This document shows, in pieces, positions 10,810-23,099 of a DNA stretch of 64,000 nt (its first letter is position 1; the number at the start of each line of letters is the position of its first letter). This DNA is from Lotus japonicus (taxonomy: Eukaryota > Streptophyta > Magnoliopsida > Fabales > Fabaceae): positions 81,702,732 through 81,766,731 of the forward strand of contig NC_080044.1 of the NCBI RefSeq assembly GCF_012489685.1, written 5' to 3'. The position numbers and the translations under genes were made by a program. A model generated the notes under the pieces. That model searched no databases. It was not told the DNA's origin and was given only the letters and a program-made list of their open reading frames with translations.

Positions 10810-13183
10810 TCATGAAAGGGAATCTTGTTCATCATGGCAAAGCTCCTTCCTAAGTTTATGAGAGAAAAGCATGCAAGCATCCATGCTAAGATCAATAGCA
10901 GCAGAGAGTGCAATGAAAAGAGCAGCATCAGCCATGCATTTCACATGCTGTGCTCCCACTTGCACAACAGGCTTGCTAATTTTCCCTTCACCACCCACAC
11001 TTGATCCCATCACAAATCCTTCCCCTGGTACCCTTGAACCCAATCCAGAATCCTTCATCACTTTGTAATCAATACAGAACTGGCCACCCTTTTTCACACC
11101 CATTGTGCCTTCAGCAATGGGGATTCTGTTTTCATTGTCAGAGAAAAGCTCAACCTTGTAGCCCAATCCATCAACAGGTCCTCTCTCTCGCCACGCCTCT
11201 AATCGGCTCCTGGGCTTCCAGCTACTGATCGCGGAGGAGGCGCCGTTGGGGCGCAGGATGAGCCAGGCGCCCGCGTTTGATCGCGACACGCGATCGGAGC
11301 CAGGGGAAGGGACAAAGGGAGTGATCATGGAGGCTGCTGCAACAGGTGAGCCAGAGAGATCATGTATCATGATCATCCAACCCTTTCTGTCCCTGCCTTG
11401 ACTTTCTCTTTCTCTGTCACCTGAAAAGGATCTTCTCCAACTACTAGGATTGTTTGTAAAATCTGATGGGAGAGACCTGAATTTTCAACAAAGAAAAGAG
11501 AGTATCATAAACAAGAACAAATTAACAGTCTTTTAATGCTTGTGAATCTTTCTACAATAATTCTAAAGTCAAAAGCTTATGTGAGCAGCTTCTTAATGTC
11601 AGAATTAAATCTAATCCAAACATTCCAACTATTGCCTAGGTCAAATCATATCATAATGTCTTATCATAAATCAAGTCTAAAGATAGACCATTTGAGCAAG
11701 AGATGTAATTAAATTAACTAGCATGATCATTTGTTAAGTAAATGTTAACAATATAATGAACTTGTCAAACTGTTACTAACAGTTAGTTATTTTAGTTGAT
11801 TGAAGACCTTTTCTGTTACTGTTAGTATAGAGACATTTTAGCTTGACTGACACTGATAGATAGAATCACTTGAATATTACACCTTTACTTTGTGCATTTT
11901 TTGATGCTGTACTAGGAAGGCAGCCTTATACATTTATAGTCACATGAAATGGCATCCCAGGTAAAAGAAGGTGAATAACATTCAAAAAAGAGCTGCAAAA
12001 GTAAATTTGAGTAATGGATTCTTGAATTGCAAGGAAGCAGTTAAGCTAATTAAGAAAAAAAAGTACAAGACTTCAGTTAAAAACAGAGATTTTGATGTTT
12101 CAACTGGAGGAGGCAGTTAATCTTGCTTTAAATCGTCTAGTTTAAGATTGTCTTTTTCGTAATCCAGAAGTTAATGATCAATAAAATGGCCAATAAAAAA
12201 ACATTAAAACTTTTACCTTTTCAAGATATTAAAAACTATAAAGAATTAAAGACAACGTAATTGAAGCATTGAGATCATGAAAACTCCTATTTCATTTTCA
12301 ATTTTGCTGTATCAGCTCATCAAATTATCAAACTAAAATTCTGTTCAGATAATTTTTGAAAAAGAAGATAAGAAATTAACAGGTACTAGTGAATAATTAG
12401 ATTTGTCACTGAAAGTACCAGCAGTTTCTAAATTTGTATATCGTCGGTCAAGTTAGTCTTTAATTTCAAATAAAACGTCAGTCAAATTAGTCATTTGCCC
12501 GACATTTGACAAAATCATAGATTTTCATGGACCACCAATTAACAAGAGATTTTAAACTAAAATGCAACTTACGGGGATCTGTAGGTTCGATCAGCACTGA
12601 ACTTGCAGCTGAAAACAGGTTGTTTGATATTCCCCTGAATCTGAAAAACCACCGGGCTGCATTCCGGTTCACCGCCGAACTGAAACACGAACCGCGGATC
12701 CGGTTCAGACCGGACCACAAGATGAAGCTGAGCTGATTGCTTATCATTTCCCGGTCCGTCACCGTTCCTGGCCAACTTGAACCACCCGCTGTGGAATGTG
12801 TTAGAGCCAGAGAGGGCGGAGTTCAGGTGAACGGTGAGACGGACACGGCCGAGAAACTTGGCGGAGCGGACGCCGCACGTGCGGCCCTTACGTCCGTTGT
12901 AGACGGAGATGGAGACGGTGAGGGGCTTGGCGGAGAGGCGGCGGATTGCGGCGGAGTCAAGGTGGAAGGCGGGGGCGGAGGTGGATGCGGTGGAGTCGGG
13001 AGCAGAGGAGGAAGAAAGGGGAAGAAGGGCAGTGTGAATTGGAAGAGACTTGTGAATCTGAATTTCGCAGAAGCATGGAGTGGTTGAAGGGTGGACGCCG
13101 GAGAGAGGTGGTGGTTTGGCCGGAGAGGGGAGTTTGAGGGAGAGAGATTCAACCATGAGGCGAACGAAAGGGCATGGATCCAT
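10810..13183 (-). CDS. DUF1005 family protein
   Basis: Two exons, 13183..12573 and 11476..10810, joined in phase 2 across a 1,096-bp GT-AG intron, give 425 residues, within the usual family size. The start is the ATG giving MDPCPFVRL, the family's conserved N-terminus; an upstream in-frame ATG at 13399 lies in what looks like 5' UTR. Conserved stretches are visible across the splice (RSPSLPSDFTNNPSSWRRS) and after it (DRKGWMIMIHDLSGSPVAAA). There is a Cys near the end and no signal peptide or membrane helix. The first half has a C2-like, beta-rich look, which is inference. Exon 1 is clearly richer in G+C than its surroundings. The family is plant-specific; one Arabidopsis member has been linked to abiotic stress, but no biochemical role can be assigned here. 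Confidence 0.9.
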
Positions 13184-14090
13184 GTTGATGTTGAATTGTT
13201 GATAATCAAAGACAGAGAGAGTGGTGGTGGAAGAAGAGAGACAGCAACTTGGGAAACATCTACATGCACCTTTGTGGACTAGAATGAATGAGAATGGGTG
13301 TTTAAACTCTAGACATAAAAAAACACTTTTATTTTCTCTGCTTTTCTTGTTTGGCTGCTTTCGCGGGAAAATTACTAAATCAGAATACGAGGATTGCATG
13401 ACATGCTCAAGTTTTTATGTTTGCTTTTTCAGCTGTGGGAACAATTTAATATCAATTTTTGTCTGCATAGCTAGCATTGTGTTAGTGAATGACAGGGTAT
13501 ATGGCTAGATCAGACGTTTAAATCAACCTAAGTAATCCAATGTGCTTATGATTGCACTCATTAACATATTTACTTAAGGATCTAAAGTTCGATTCTTAGT
13601 TCTTAGTTAGCTCATTATTAAGAGATTTTTAATATTTTCTACACTCAAGTTAAACCAAAAAGTGATTATAAGTAAATATGAAGTGATTCAATAATATTTT
13701 TACATGTGCCATGATTTAAAATTTTCTAGGAGCACATATCAAAATATTATTAATTCTAAAATGTAGAATATTATTAATTCAGTAAAGATAAAAATGATTT
13801 ACCTCATATTAAATTAGAATGATTTAGAATTTTTTTTACAAATAAATTTATTTTGAGCTAAGATTTATTCAAACTCTCGTATCATTTTCACCTTCATTTT
13901 TCATGTCTTTTCTCTATTTCAATAAATGTTTTTTTGTTGTAAAATAAAATAAAATTTACCTTCACTTTTTTCTATCTTTTTCTTCTTTTCCATCATATAC
14001 TTATCACATTTCTTATTTTTTTTTCTTAACATCTCTCTATTTTTTTCACCTTTTACACCTATTTAAAAGGTGTGAAATATAATTTAATTC
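13184..14090. other. Upstream region of the DUF1005 gene
   Basis: The first 200 bases probably hold the 5' UTR and core promoter of the minus-strand DUF1005 gene. The rest is AT-rich with no gene. A short stretch near 13580 (GGATCTAAAGTTCGATTCTTA) resembles the internal part of the TRIM at 61569-61855 and may be a relic. Confidence 0.4.
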
Positions 14091-14105
14091 ATCTACTTTT
14101 TACTC

Positions 14106-14247
14106 CCCAAGGGTAAACTCAAGTGGTAAGAGCTAGAGACATAAGGGTTGGGGAGGGAAAGGTCCACGGTTCGAATCTTGAAAGGGAAATTTGAAGGGAT
14201 TTTTTAACTTACTAACAACTAACCACTAAAATTTGCCTATTAAAAAA
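14106..14247 (+). mobile_element. Intact tRNA-derived SINE with 15-bp target duplication
   Basis: A 142-bp element. The 5' part carries a pol III A box (TAAACTCAAGTGGTAAGAG) and B box (GGTTCGAATC) about 50 bases apart. The 3' end finishes in a short A tract. The 15-bp sequence ATCTACTTTTTACTC is repeated exactly at 14091-14105 and 14248-14262. The perfect target duplication points to a fairly recent retroposition. Confidence 0.88.
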
Positions 14248-14262
14248 ATCTACTTTTTACTC

Positions 14263-16413
14263 TATTTTTCCTCAACCGTGGGATCCCTATGCTGATTCTC
14301 ATCAATCATCACGATCCCATTAAAAAATTAGATGTAGCTTATGGCCAGAATTCACCGTTTTGGATTAGTTTAGGAAGCAGAAGCTAATTTCTATTCCAGC
14401 GTGTGTTCACACAGTATCATTTTAAGATAAAGCAAAATATTACTATATGACAGCTAGATAGGTGGCTTTATTTGGATTTAGAGAGAATATGAGAAACATT
14501 GATGTCAAGTAAATAAATCATGAATTTAATTATCTATTAAGCAAATATTTTTTCTATGATATTATCGTTTAGTTATGTTCTTTTATTGTATTTTAGTCAC
14601 AACCAAACCAAGGTTAAGTGTACCTAAATTTTATTTCTCCGCATCATTAGGAACATAGTTTAAATATTAAAATAATTTTGATATCGTTGAAAAAGAGTAA
14701 AGTAGGCAGGTTTTTTTTGTTATTATTCGAAAATAAGTGAATATATAGGAGAAGGTACCGTGTTTGGATATTAGTTGTGATTTTATTTAGAAAGTGACGG
14801 GGGGTGGGGTCGGAACAGCTGTGTTGAGGGTGTCTTCCTGTTGTCGTTTGTCACTCTCACTGGAAAGAACGAAGGATGGATTGGAGAGACATATCCTCTC
14901 TGTTTCTGGTCTGCCTTCACTTCATTTTCAGTTTCATTCACCAAATTAGGGACTTAATTGACTTCACGCCGCTTTCTCATTATTCTCTTATTTTATCCAA
15001 TGTAATCACACCTCATGCCAATGGCCAATAGGGTTTTGAAGTGTGGCTGTAATGCAAAAGGTTTTGGAGTCCTCTAGCAATAGCATTTTGATTTTAATTG
15101 CAGCTACATCGACTCGCAATTTTGTCAAACAAACCCAGCTGTGATCTCAATTCTCAAGTGCAGTCTTTAGCTGTCTGTTAATTATACTCATTGTTCAATT
15201 TGTTGTGTCAACTTTCTTTTCCAAAGTTTGGTAGTGAGAAAGCGAATCAATCCAGTTGTAGTGACCTCATCTTATATTATGTCTAAACTCTAGCCAGATG
15301 TGAAAGAAATAATTTCATGAAGTATATGAGGTGACCCCTCAAACATAACTCAACTGGTCGAGTTAAGTTTTAGGTGCAGGGTTTAAGTCTTACATTCTAG
15401 GCCGCGCCATTCCATTTTCCCATTGATAAAAATAAATATATTTGAGTTGGGGCGGAACAAAGGCTAATATTTTAACTGACGAGGTTTCAGACGAAGATGA
15501 GGTGTTTGAGGTCGTTGACGAAGGATTAAAGTGGTAGAGAGTTCGGTACTGATATCATTTAGGTCGATGAGCTCGCGTTTGTATACGCCTAGTACTGTGA
15601 AGCATCGCCTTTGACCGACCCACGTCGTTGTTTGTCGCTAACTAGGGGAAATCTGCTATTGAAGATTAGATTTGTGGTAGGAATGAGTTGGGGCATGGTG
15701 GAGACAAAGGGAAAGATGAAGGAGAGAGCGAGAAGGGGGTTGTTGGTGGACAAAGGAGAAGGAAGAGAGTGATAGTAAAGTTAGAGAACGAATAGAGACA
15801 AATGTCATAGTCAATGGAGAGCGAATGGAGTGATGGGTCAGCAACTCGGCGAAGAGCGGATGAGAGGGAAGGGATAAAATTAAATATGGGATGAGGTATT
15901 TTACTCATTTTAATGATTCAATCGCAAACATTCATTTTTTTACCCATATTAAATCAATAGTTATAATTGGTAGTATAAATGGTGTAGGAATCCTAGACAG
16001 ATGAATGAAGCTAATATATAAAATATTATAATTTTCAAACATTTTAAGAAAGCTAGGGGTGACCATGGCATACGTCGGCCCCTAGCTCCGCCATTGTGTA
16101 TGAGAAGAAAACAATTGAAATCTTAGTTGCATTTGTTATTTTTCAGTAAAACAATCAAAAAGTTATATATGGTTACATATGTTTTAGGTTCCCGACTTTC
16201 AAAAAGAAATTAAATTAAGTCTCTAATCTCTATCAAATTTTTAAATTAAATTAGGTCTAATGCCTATGTGTCATCCACGCGAGAAACCAAGTAAGCTAAA
16301 GAATGATCATATGAACTTTTAACATCAATTTTATCTCTTCAAATTATTTTAATCACTTTCAATCCTCCACTTTGGTGAGGAGTTCCCCGCCTTGTCGCCA
16401 TGTTTATGCGTAG
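14263..16413. other. Gene-free region with transposon relics
   Basis: No coding gene. 15345-15450 has tRNA-like A and B box remnants (ACTCAACTGGTCGAG, GGGTTTAAGTC) and may be a second, degenerate SINE. 16060-16096 ends in CCCCTAGCTCCGCCATTG, typical of one end of an hAT element, with a weak counterpart (GGGGCGGAAC) near 15450; no 8-bp target duplication was found. The minus-strand ORFs at 15656-15908 show no domain. Confidence 0.4.
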
Positions 16414-16611
16414 CTAATTTGGGATATTAAAGATCATCTAGAGAGACCGTGGCAAGTTTCGCTAGTTCATACTCTCCGTGTAGGGAATGAGTGCGCTGAT
16501 GTGTTAGCTAAGGATGGGGCTAGCCAGGATGAGGTCTTAGTTGCCATTGATGTTCCTTTAGATGGTTACGGATCCTGTTGGTTGCTGATGCTTTGGGTGT
16601 CTCCTTTGTGA
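16414..16611 (+). pseudogene. LINE RNase H C-terminal fragment
   Basis: The frame from 16414 to the TGA at 16609-16611 encodes the end of a plant LINE RNase H domain: LVHTLRVGNECADVLAKDGA contains the conserved H-x-x-R-x-x-N-x-x-AD-x-LA-K motif. An in-frame stop lies directly upstream at 16411-16413, and no reverse transcriptase is present, so this is a dead 3' fragment of a non-LTR element. Confidence 0.75.
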
Positions 16612-19080
16612 GGCCTTAGTTTCCTTTTCCGCCTGTCTTCGTCTTTTGTTCTTTCTCTTTGTACCAAATAAAAATCCACCACTGTCATTTTCTTCCTCTT
16701 TGCCCATATATAACTCAAGTCCTCAAATTCAAAAATTTATGTCAAACCTCCTTCTCGTTGCTGCATCATTGGTTTGGATTAATAAACAAAGCATGCTATG
16801 TTATGTAGTGATTAATTCCGAAGTATTGTGATATTGCACTTTAAACTATGTTGCTTATCTCTATTCACATTTGGCAAGTGCTTTTGGCTACCATGGTTTT
16901 AATCTAATAATTGTTGACAAGGGGGGAAAATGGCCATTACCTATTACCTAAGTACAATTGTGTGTAATTAATTTAACTTGATCCGTCCCAATTATTTATT
17001 GTCACTTTTGCACTTTTTTCACTTTGTATATATCGAATTGAAGGCGACCCAACAATGGTCTTTTACAAAAACAAAACGAGGAGTGGGGGCCTCTATGACT
17101 CTGAGCATGCGGGGCAAGCGTGTTGGTGCGCCATCCCTATATATGGCTGTGCTGTGCCTTCCCCACATTTTGTTTCTTTTTTATTTTGTTGCCTTTCTAC
17201 GCTACCAAAAATTAATATATCATCCCTTTCTGCATGCACATTATTCATGCGACCCCTTTTTTTTATTCCAATTCTAACTAAGCATATATGGTCCACACCC
17301 CCTCATACATCAGTGTAAGTGAGTGGGTTTTATTTGATGACCAATCTGTCATGGACAGAAATAGAGATCGAACTATATGTATAAAGAGATTTTCTGAATA
17401 ATTTATACTATTTTAGATACAATATGTCACAATGTATTCAAGATTTTGCTATTTTTTTTTGCTAGTTATAAATAAGAAAGTAATTTCATAGTGATAAATA
17501 TCTAGACCTATATGTTTAAGAAAAATACTATTTGGCACACCAAATATATGCACGAAAACATAGCTCGAGCGTGTGTTATAGTTTTCTTTTTTATGTAGCA
17601 AATATATTTTTCTCACTTTCACCCTATATTTTAATTCATTCTGATTGGTTTGTTTCAAATGATGTCCGTGTCGTGCATGATTATGTTGTGTCGTATAGCG
17701 ATGCGTTCTTTAGATCGTAACAACACCCTAACCACAAACATCGTTTTTCCTCTTCATCTCTTTATTTAACATCAACATTAAATCATATATCACATTAATC
17801 ACTTATGAATCTTGTTTTCCTATCTCGTCCTATGGTGTCAGCATAATTTAGATATCTACAACAAATTTGTATCCTAATATTAATACAAGACCTATAACAA
17901 ATTTGTATCCCAATATTAATACATAAAATTAAAGTTAACTTTGGTTAATTAGGTTCATTGATTAGTTGTGCTCTTAATTACACTCAAAAGCTTTCTATCT
18001 TGTGGCTGGCCAACCAAGTACTTGGGTCCAAAACTCCAGTAGTGTGCATGGGTGTTTGCTTGATGGGCATTCAGGAACCAATGTCGGTAATTCAGAAAGC
18101 CATATCTTAATATTATATATGAAGGAATGATCGATGCAGTGATGCATTGGTTGGCAAACAGGCTGTATGATTTGTATATATTTTCCAGATTATACACTTT
18201 GATGTGTGGTTTAACCAAACACAAACACAAACACCTCTTAGATGTGGACCCACCAATATGGTTTTATTAGCTAGGCTTGCTTGCATGCTAATGATATCTT
18301 TAATCAATCAAATTAAAGACCTTTCACTGGCACTGAATCCATTGTAAGGTCAGACAGCAGCAACCATTATGGTTGTTAAACTATGATTAGCATTGATTCG
18401 TGATTTAGGTTAGGACCCTCCTCCAAAACTTGCTCATCCAATATATGACTGACAGAAAGTCTGTTAGGAGGACCACTGCATGACGTAATCAAGACGTCTC
18501 TCAAGTCCAATATCCAAACTTGACAACTATTACAATCAGTTTAAATACAAAGTCAGAAGGGTAAAATTAATATGAATGATATCAAAAATAAATTTGATTT
18601 TTGATTTTTCATATTTAAAGAATAATTTTTTTAGTAAAATAGAGGCTTTAAAAATAATAATAAGTATAACATTTTTTTTATAAAACAAGAAGAATAAAAT
18701 GAACTTTACTTAACCATCTTCCTCCTCCTTAACCATGACAAAAAATGAACTATACATTAAGCGAGAGAAATAAATTGTCTAACCTTTCAAAAAAAAAAGT
18801 TGTTTGCATTTTGACAGTGTGTATGAAAAATTATTTATTACGAGATGTCTGCTCATTTAATATGGTTTCTGAGTCCCAAGTGAACTAATCTCATGGCTAC
18901 TGGATCTGGATGTGTAGATAATTTGGGAAACCAAAAAATAAATTTTTTCTTTAATTATGCTTTTACTTAAAAATAGTAAATACCATGTTATTTTTATATA
19001 TTTTTGTTTAGTTCCTAAATTTGTGAAAATGGGAGTGAAAAATGAGAATGGAATGATAAGTACATACATATGGAAGGCCA
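16612..19080. other. Intergenic, no gene recognised
   Basis: AT-rich DNA with several short chance ORFs (16978-17318 the longest) that show no domain, no compositional bias and no splice partner. No intact mobile element was recognised. Confidence 0.45.
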
Positions 19081-19103
19081 ACAAAAAGCCCAAGTATTGA
19101 AAT

Positions 19104-19241
19104 TGGGCCAATTACGGGTTTCGGTGGCACTTGCGAGGTGGATGCACGGAACTGGAGCAGAAGCTTCTGGGTCTACGAGACACGGTTTCAGAAGGGGAGA
19201 AATTCTCAACTCTTTTCTGAATTCTCCACTTTCTAGGGTTT
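19104..19241 (+). promoter_or_regulatory. Derlin-1 promoter with site II and telobox-like motifs
   Basis: TGGGCC (site II core) lies at 19104-19109 and TAGGGTTT (telobox-like) at 19234-19241, 30-170 bases upstream of the Derlin-1 ATG at 19275. This pair is common in plant promoters of genes expressed in dividing cells. Function here is inferred from motif and position only. Confidence 0.5.
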
Positions 19242-19274
19242 CGTTTCAGCAATCATCCTCACTCCGCTACCGCT

Positions 19275-21475
19275 ATGTCTTCTCCCGCTGAGTAATTCCC
19301 ATTATCATTCTCTCTTTTCTGAAGATCATTGTCGAGTTCATGAATCTCTTGTTGTTAATTCTCTGAATTTTTCAATCACTTTGCTTAATGCTTCAAATTT
19401 TGCTTGCTTTCAGGTGGTACAACACACTTCCACCCATAAGCAAGGCTTATGGCACCGCTTGCCTTGCCGCTACCGCAGCTTACCAACTTGGGTTGTATCA
19501 ACCGGTTCACATTGCACTGTTATACCCACAAGTTTTCTATGGTTTTCAGGTCACAATTCCATATAATCCATTAATTGAATCCCTATTTGCTTGCCCTTGA
19601 TATGTAGAGTTTTTATATGTAGGATAGATTGAGTAATGTGAATGTTCTTTTGTATTCATGATCAATGTTAACCAAATTAGAAGAAACATCATACATGCTT
19701 ACTGTTTGTAACATAACCATATTTGCAGCCTTACACTACCCTGAACTTACTAACTAGGTTATTCTAGGCTTTCACAAACTTGTAGCGAACAACCTTGTCG
19801 TGTTTTTCTTTCTAATCAAACTATTTAATATTTAGTAAATCATTTGTAATGTCAATCCTCTGTAGGTTTGGAGGCTGTTCACAAACTTCTTTTTCCTTGG
19901 ACCATTCTCTATCAACTTTGGGATCCGTCTCTTAATGATGTAAGTTATTCAAAGATAATGGGCATGACTGCATTACGACCGTTTCCACTTTATTTCATAT
20001 GAATTAATTCGCATAATCTACAGAGCAAGGTATGGTGTCCAACTTGAGAAGGGACCATTTGATAGACGGACCGCTGATTTCTTGTGGATGATGATATTTG
20101 GAGGCTTCGCACTACTGGTATATGAGATCATCTACATATCTTTGTCATCTTATGCTTATTTATGTAATCCTTTTCCTTGAAAATGTTTGCAGTTTCTTTT
20201 TGTAGAAGCTGTTCTAGTGGCTTTGTTTTATGGAAATGGTCAAGAAGAAGATGAGATCTTCTTTTTAATAAAAGAGATGGCTAACTATGGTTGATCAATT
20301 TTATTTGTTTTTATTTGTTTTCCTCATTTAGTCATTATGCCTGCAAAAGTTGTACCCTATGTGCCTTTCAGAATACAACACTAGTCATAGAAAACATAAG
20401 TGATAAATTATGTTATACTTTTTAGTGATTGATTTATGCAAAGTTAGAAGGAAAAATTTAATTGTCGAGGTTGATAGATGATGAGGGATTTGAGGATGAT
20501 AAAATAAATTATTCATGATGAATAAATTTAATTGTTTTCCTGATTGTTTTGTATATAGTGTCATTTTTTACTTAATGTCCTAACATTAGTTAATTCCTTT
20601 GAAATCTAGGTTTTGTCTGCTATCCCCTTTCTTTGGACCCCATTTTTGGCAATATCTGTTGTTTTTATGCTCCTTTATATTTGGAGTAGAGAATTTCCAA
20701 TTGCTCAAATCAACATATATGGACTTGTTTCACTTAAGGTATGTTTCAATCTTGTTTAATTTATCCTTGTTTCCTTGTTTTTATGCATCGATTACATGAG
20801 CTGAATGAAGCTTATTTTTCATTGTCTAATGGAGGAGCCAATTGTTGAATTACTTTTCAGGCCTTCTATCTACCATGGGCGATGCTTGCTTTGGATGTCA
20901 TTTTTGGTTCACCTATTATACCTGATCTGTTAGGTATCATTGCAGGACATCTTTACTACTTCTTGACAGTGTTGCATCCACTAGCAGGTGGAAAAAACAT
21001 TTTGAAGACTCCAATGTGGGTGTATCCTTTTGACTTTTGTTTCTTAAAGTGTTTGGGCACATATTGCTGTCATTTAAAGCATTTTTCATTTGTACAACAT
21101 GAAACGTTATTTATTCTAATACTTTCATGAAGAATTTCCCCTCCTCTCTAAATTCTTCCATTTAATCATGCCAATAATTGTTCCTTTCCTCATACTCTTT
21201 GCTGAATGCAACGGCAACCGCGGCCAAAACAGTCAAATAATAATTTGTTCTTTTTCTTTGGTGGATGTTTTCTAACTTTCAAGAACACGAAATTTGACCA
21301 AAATCTGCCTGCTAGTTTTGTTGTTCTTAACTGTTAATTTTCCAGACATAAATTGGTTGCAAGGTGGAGAATTGGAGCCCCAGCTGTTGTTAGCCGTGCC
21401 CAGCCTGTTAATAACGCTCGGCAAGAGAGCAGTTCAGGAGTTTTCCGAGGAAGATCCTATCGTTTGAATGAATAG
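19275..21475 (+). CDS. DER1: Derlin-1, ER-associated degradation membrane protein
   Basis: Seven exons (19275..19291, 19414..19549, 19866..19939, 20024..20117, 20610..20738, 20861..21021, 21346..21475) give 246 residues. Derlins are inactive rhomboid-fold proteins in the ER membrane that help move misfolded proteins out to the cytosolic proteasome with the HRD1 ligase and CDC48. The N-terminus MSSPAEWYNTLPPISKAYGT, the WR motif of the first loop (residues 53-54), the stretch GVQLEKGPFDRRTADFLWMM and the C-terminal FRGRSYRLNE are all diagnostic of the plant DER1 branch. Several hydrophobic helices are present, as expected for six membrane spans. The first exon codes only five and two-thirds residues. 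The exon 6 donor is GT/GTATCC, not the GT two bases earlier: only this choice keeps the frame open and yields the expected WVHKLVARWRIGAP. Confidence 0.95.
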
Positions 21476-21996
21476 ATGCAATAAATGGAAAGGGGTGGAT
21501 TTTCCTGACAAGCTGCTCATCTTGTTGGTTGGTGACTTGACACCACTACTAACACTTGGAGTTAATCATCCGTTGTGAATTTGAATGGAAGTTGTGTATG
21601 GAACTTGACTGTTCATTGAAAGCACACTTTCTTTTGGGGTGCCTTATAATTTTCAGTTTCCTTTTTTAGGAATTTATACTTGTAACAAAGAGTTGGACAA
21701 AGTTCATGAATTGAAGTAGTTGTCAAATTTTCATCCTGAATTATTCTCACTTGTGTTTAGCAAAATATGTACACTGGTGTATTCAGTATAAAAGGTGGTT
21801 CCAAAGTATGCACCTCCAACCTCAATACTTGTTCCAAGAAACCAAGGTGTCCTTTGTTCAAACAAATGAAGCAAAGTTTGATCGGATAGCAAATAGAATA
21901 TTCAGTTTTTTTGACCCCAACTCTAATGGTCTGGTACTATGGTTTAAAAAGTTTAATTCTTATTCATTTTGTTGAACATAATGACCATGGTTTTCG

Positions 21997-22242
21997 GATC
22001 ATTAGATTTGACACCCCATTCATTAGAAATGTCACCCCGTTTACGGAAACTTAGTTTCCGAAATATTTCGGAAATAAGGTTTCAGAAGCATTTTTTCACT
22101 CAAAAGTGGGGGTGTTACATGTATTTTGCACTACAAATCACGAATTAATTTCGGAATCTAAGATTCCGAAATAATTCGGAACTTGAAAATTCGAAAATAG
22201 GGGGTGTGAAATCTAATGGTTGGGGTGGCAAATCCAGATCTC
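21997..22242. mobile_element. MULE-type MITE with 9-bp target duplication
   Basis: A 246-bp element flanked by an exact 9-bp repeat TGGTTTTCG (21988-21996 and 22243-22251), the length made by Mutator-like transposases. The ends are imperfect inverted repeats of about 40 bp (ATTTGACACCCCATTCATTA against ATTTGCCACCCCAACCATTA). The interior has a perfect 20-bp palindrome at 22055-22074 (TTTCCGAAAT and its mirror) and further TTCGGAA repeats, so the element could fold into a long hairpin. It has no coding capacity. Confidence 0.75.
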
Positions 22243-22251
22243 TGGTTTTCG

Positions 22252-23004
22252 TTGCAGTGATTAATAATTACTCATTTAAGAGGCTCATCTTTTACTTTTT
22301 CATGTGGATAGGGTCATGAATTTATTTTCGACTAGTCTCTTTCTTAAGCTAGAGTGCACTCTAAAATGTTTCAAGTTAAGTCAGAACAAGAGTAAGACAA
22401 TTTATCGATGACAAAAATGTTAAAACTCAAGTCAAGTATACAAGGGCAGTGCATTCTAAAATAATTGATTAATACATTTGGAAAAAGAGCCTTATAATTT
22501 GGAGTGCAACATTTTTTAATCTTATAGCTTGTTAAATATGAGACATACATAGATTCTTTTTCTAGGATTCAGACCCACATGGAATTAAGTGAGAGACTAA
22601 GCTTCAAGTTACTATAGGTGACAAAACGAAAAACTTTCGTCAGTGTTTCTTTTTCCATCCACATAAATTTAATAAAATCAAACTAAGAACATCATGTTTA
22701 AGAGATTCAAACCCTTTCCACTTGGGCATTGGAATGGGTATACAGAAGATTATTCAGAACTTCATTCTCTTATCCATTGAAATGTAGATAAAATTTATCT
22801 AAAAAAAAAGTTTGATTTACTATATATAACAGAACTATATTTTATGTAATTCCGTTGATGAACTAACAGTCTCTAATCTATTTCAGGAATAGGAATAGGA
22901 AAATAGGAAGAGTTGAGTCCTAAAATGAAGGGGAAGGTGAAAGTGTGGCAGCATTTGGATGGAGGTAAAGGGACGGTAGAGCGTGCATCATCCCTCACAA
23001 CCCT
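22252..23004. other. Intergenic, upstream of profilin 1
   Basis: No gene or clear mobile element seen. The short ORF at 21751-21975 just before this region is not supported by any domain. Confidence 0.45.
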
Positions 23005-23013
23005 TATTTAAAA
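23005..23013 (+). promoter_or_regulatory. Probable TATA box of profilin 1
   Basis: TATTTAAAA lies about 87 bases upstream of the profilin ATG at 23100, a normal distance for a TATA box plus a short 5' UTR. Confidence 0.45.
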
Positions 23014-23099
23014 ACATATATTTCAACCCTCACCAAAACCAAACACAATCACCAGAACAAGATTCATCAGAAACAAGGAAAAAAAAAACAAAGACAACA

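Noticed and set aside
12737..13508. Several plus-strand ORFs and a second minus-strand ORF over 12.7-13.5 kb
   Set aside because: They are shadows of the GC-rich first exon of the DUF1005 gene; only the MDPCPFVRL frame splices to a conserved second exon.
14150..14180. Possible tRNA gene (GGTTCGAATC)
   Set aside because: There is no acceptor stem or anticodon arm; the A and B boxes belong to a SINE with a 15-bp target duplication.
17440..17475. Poly(T) flanked by TTTTGCTA as another micro-insertion
   Set aside because: The duplication is only about 8 bp and overlaps the T run, so chance or slippage explains it.
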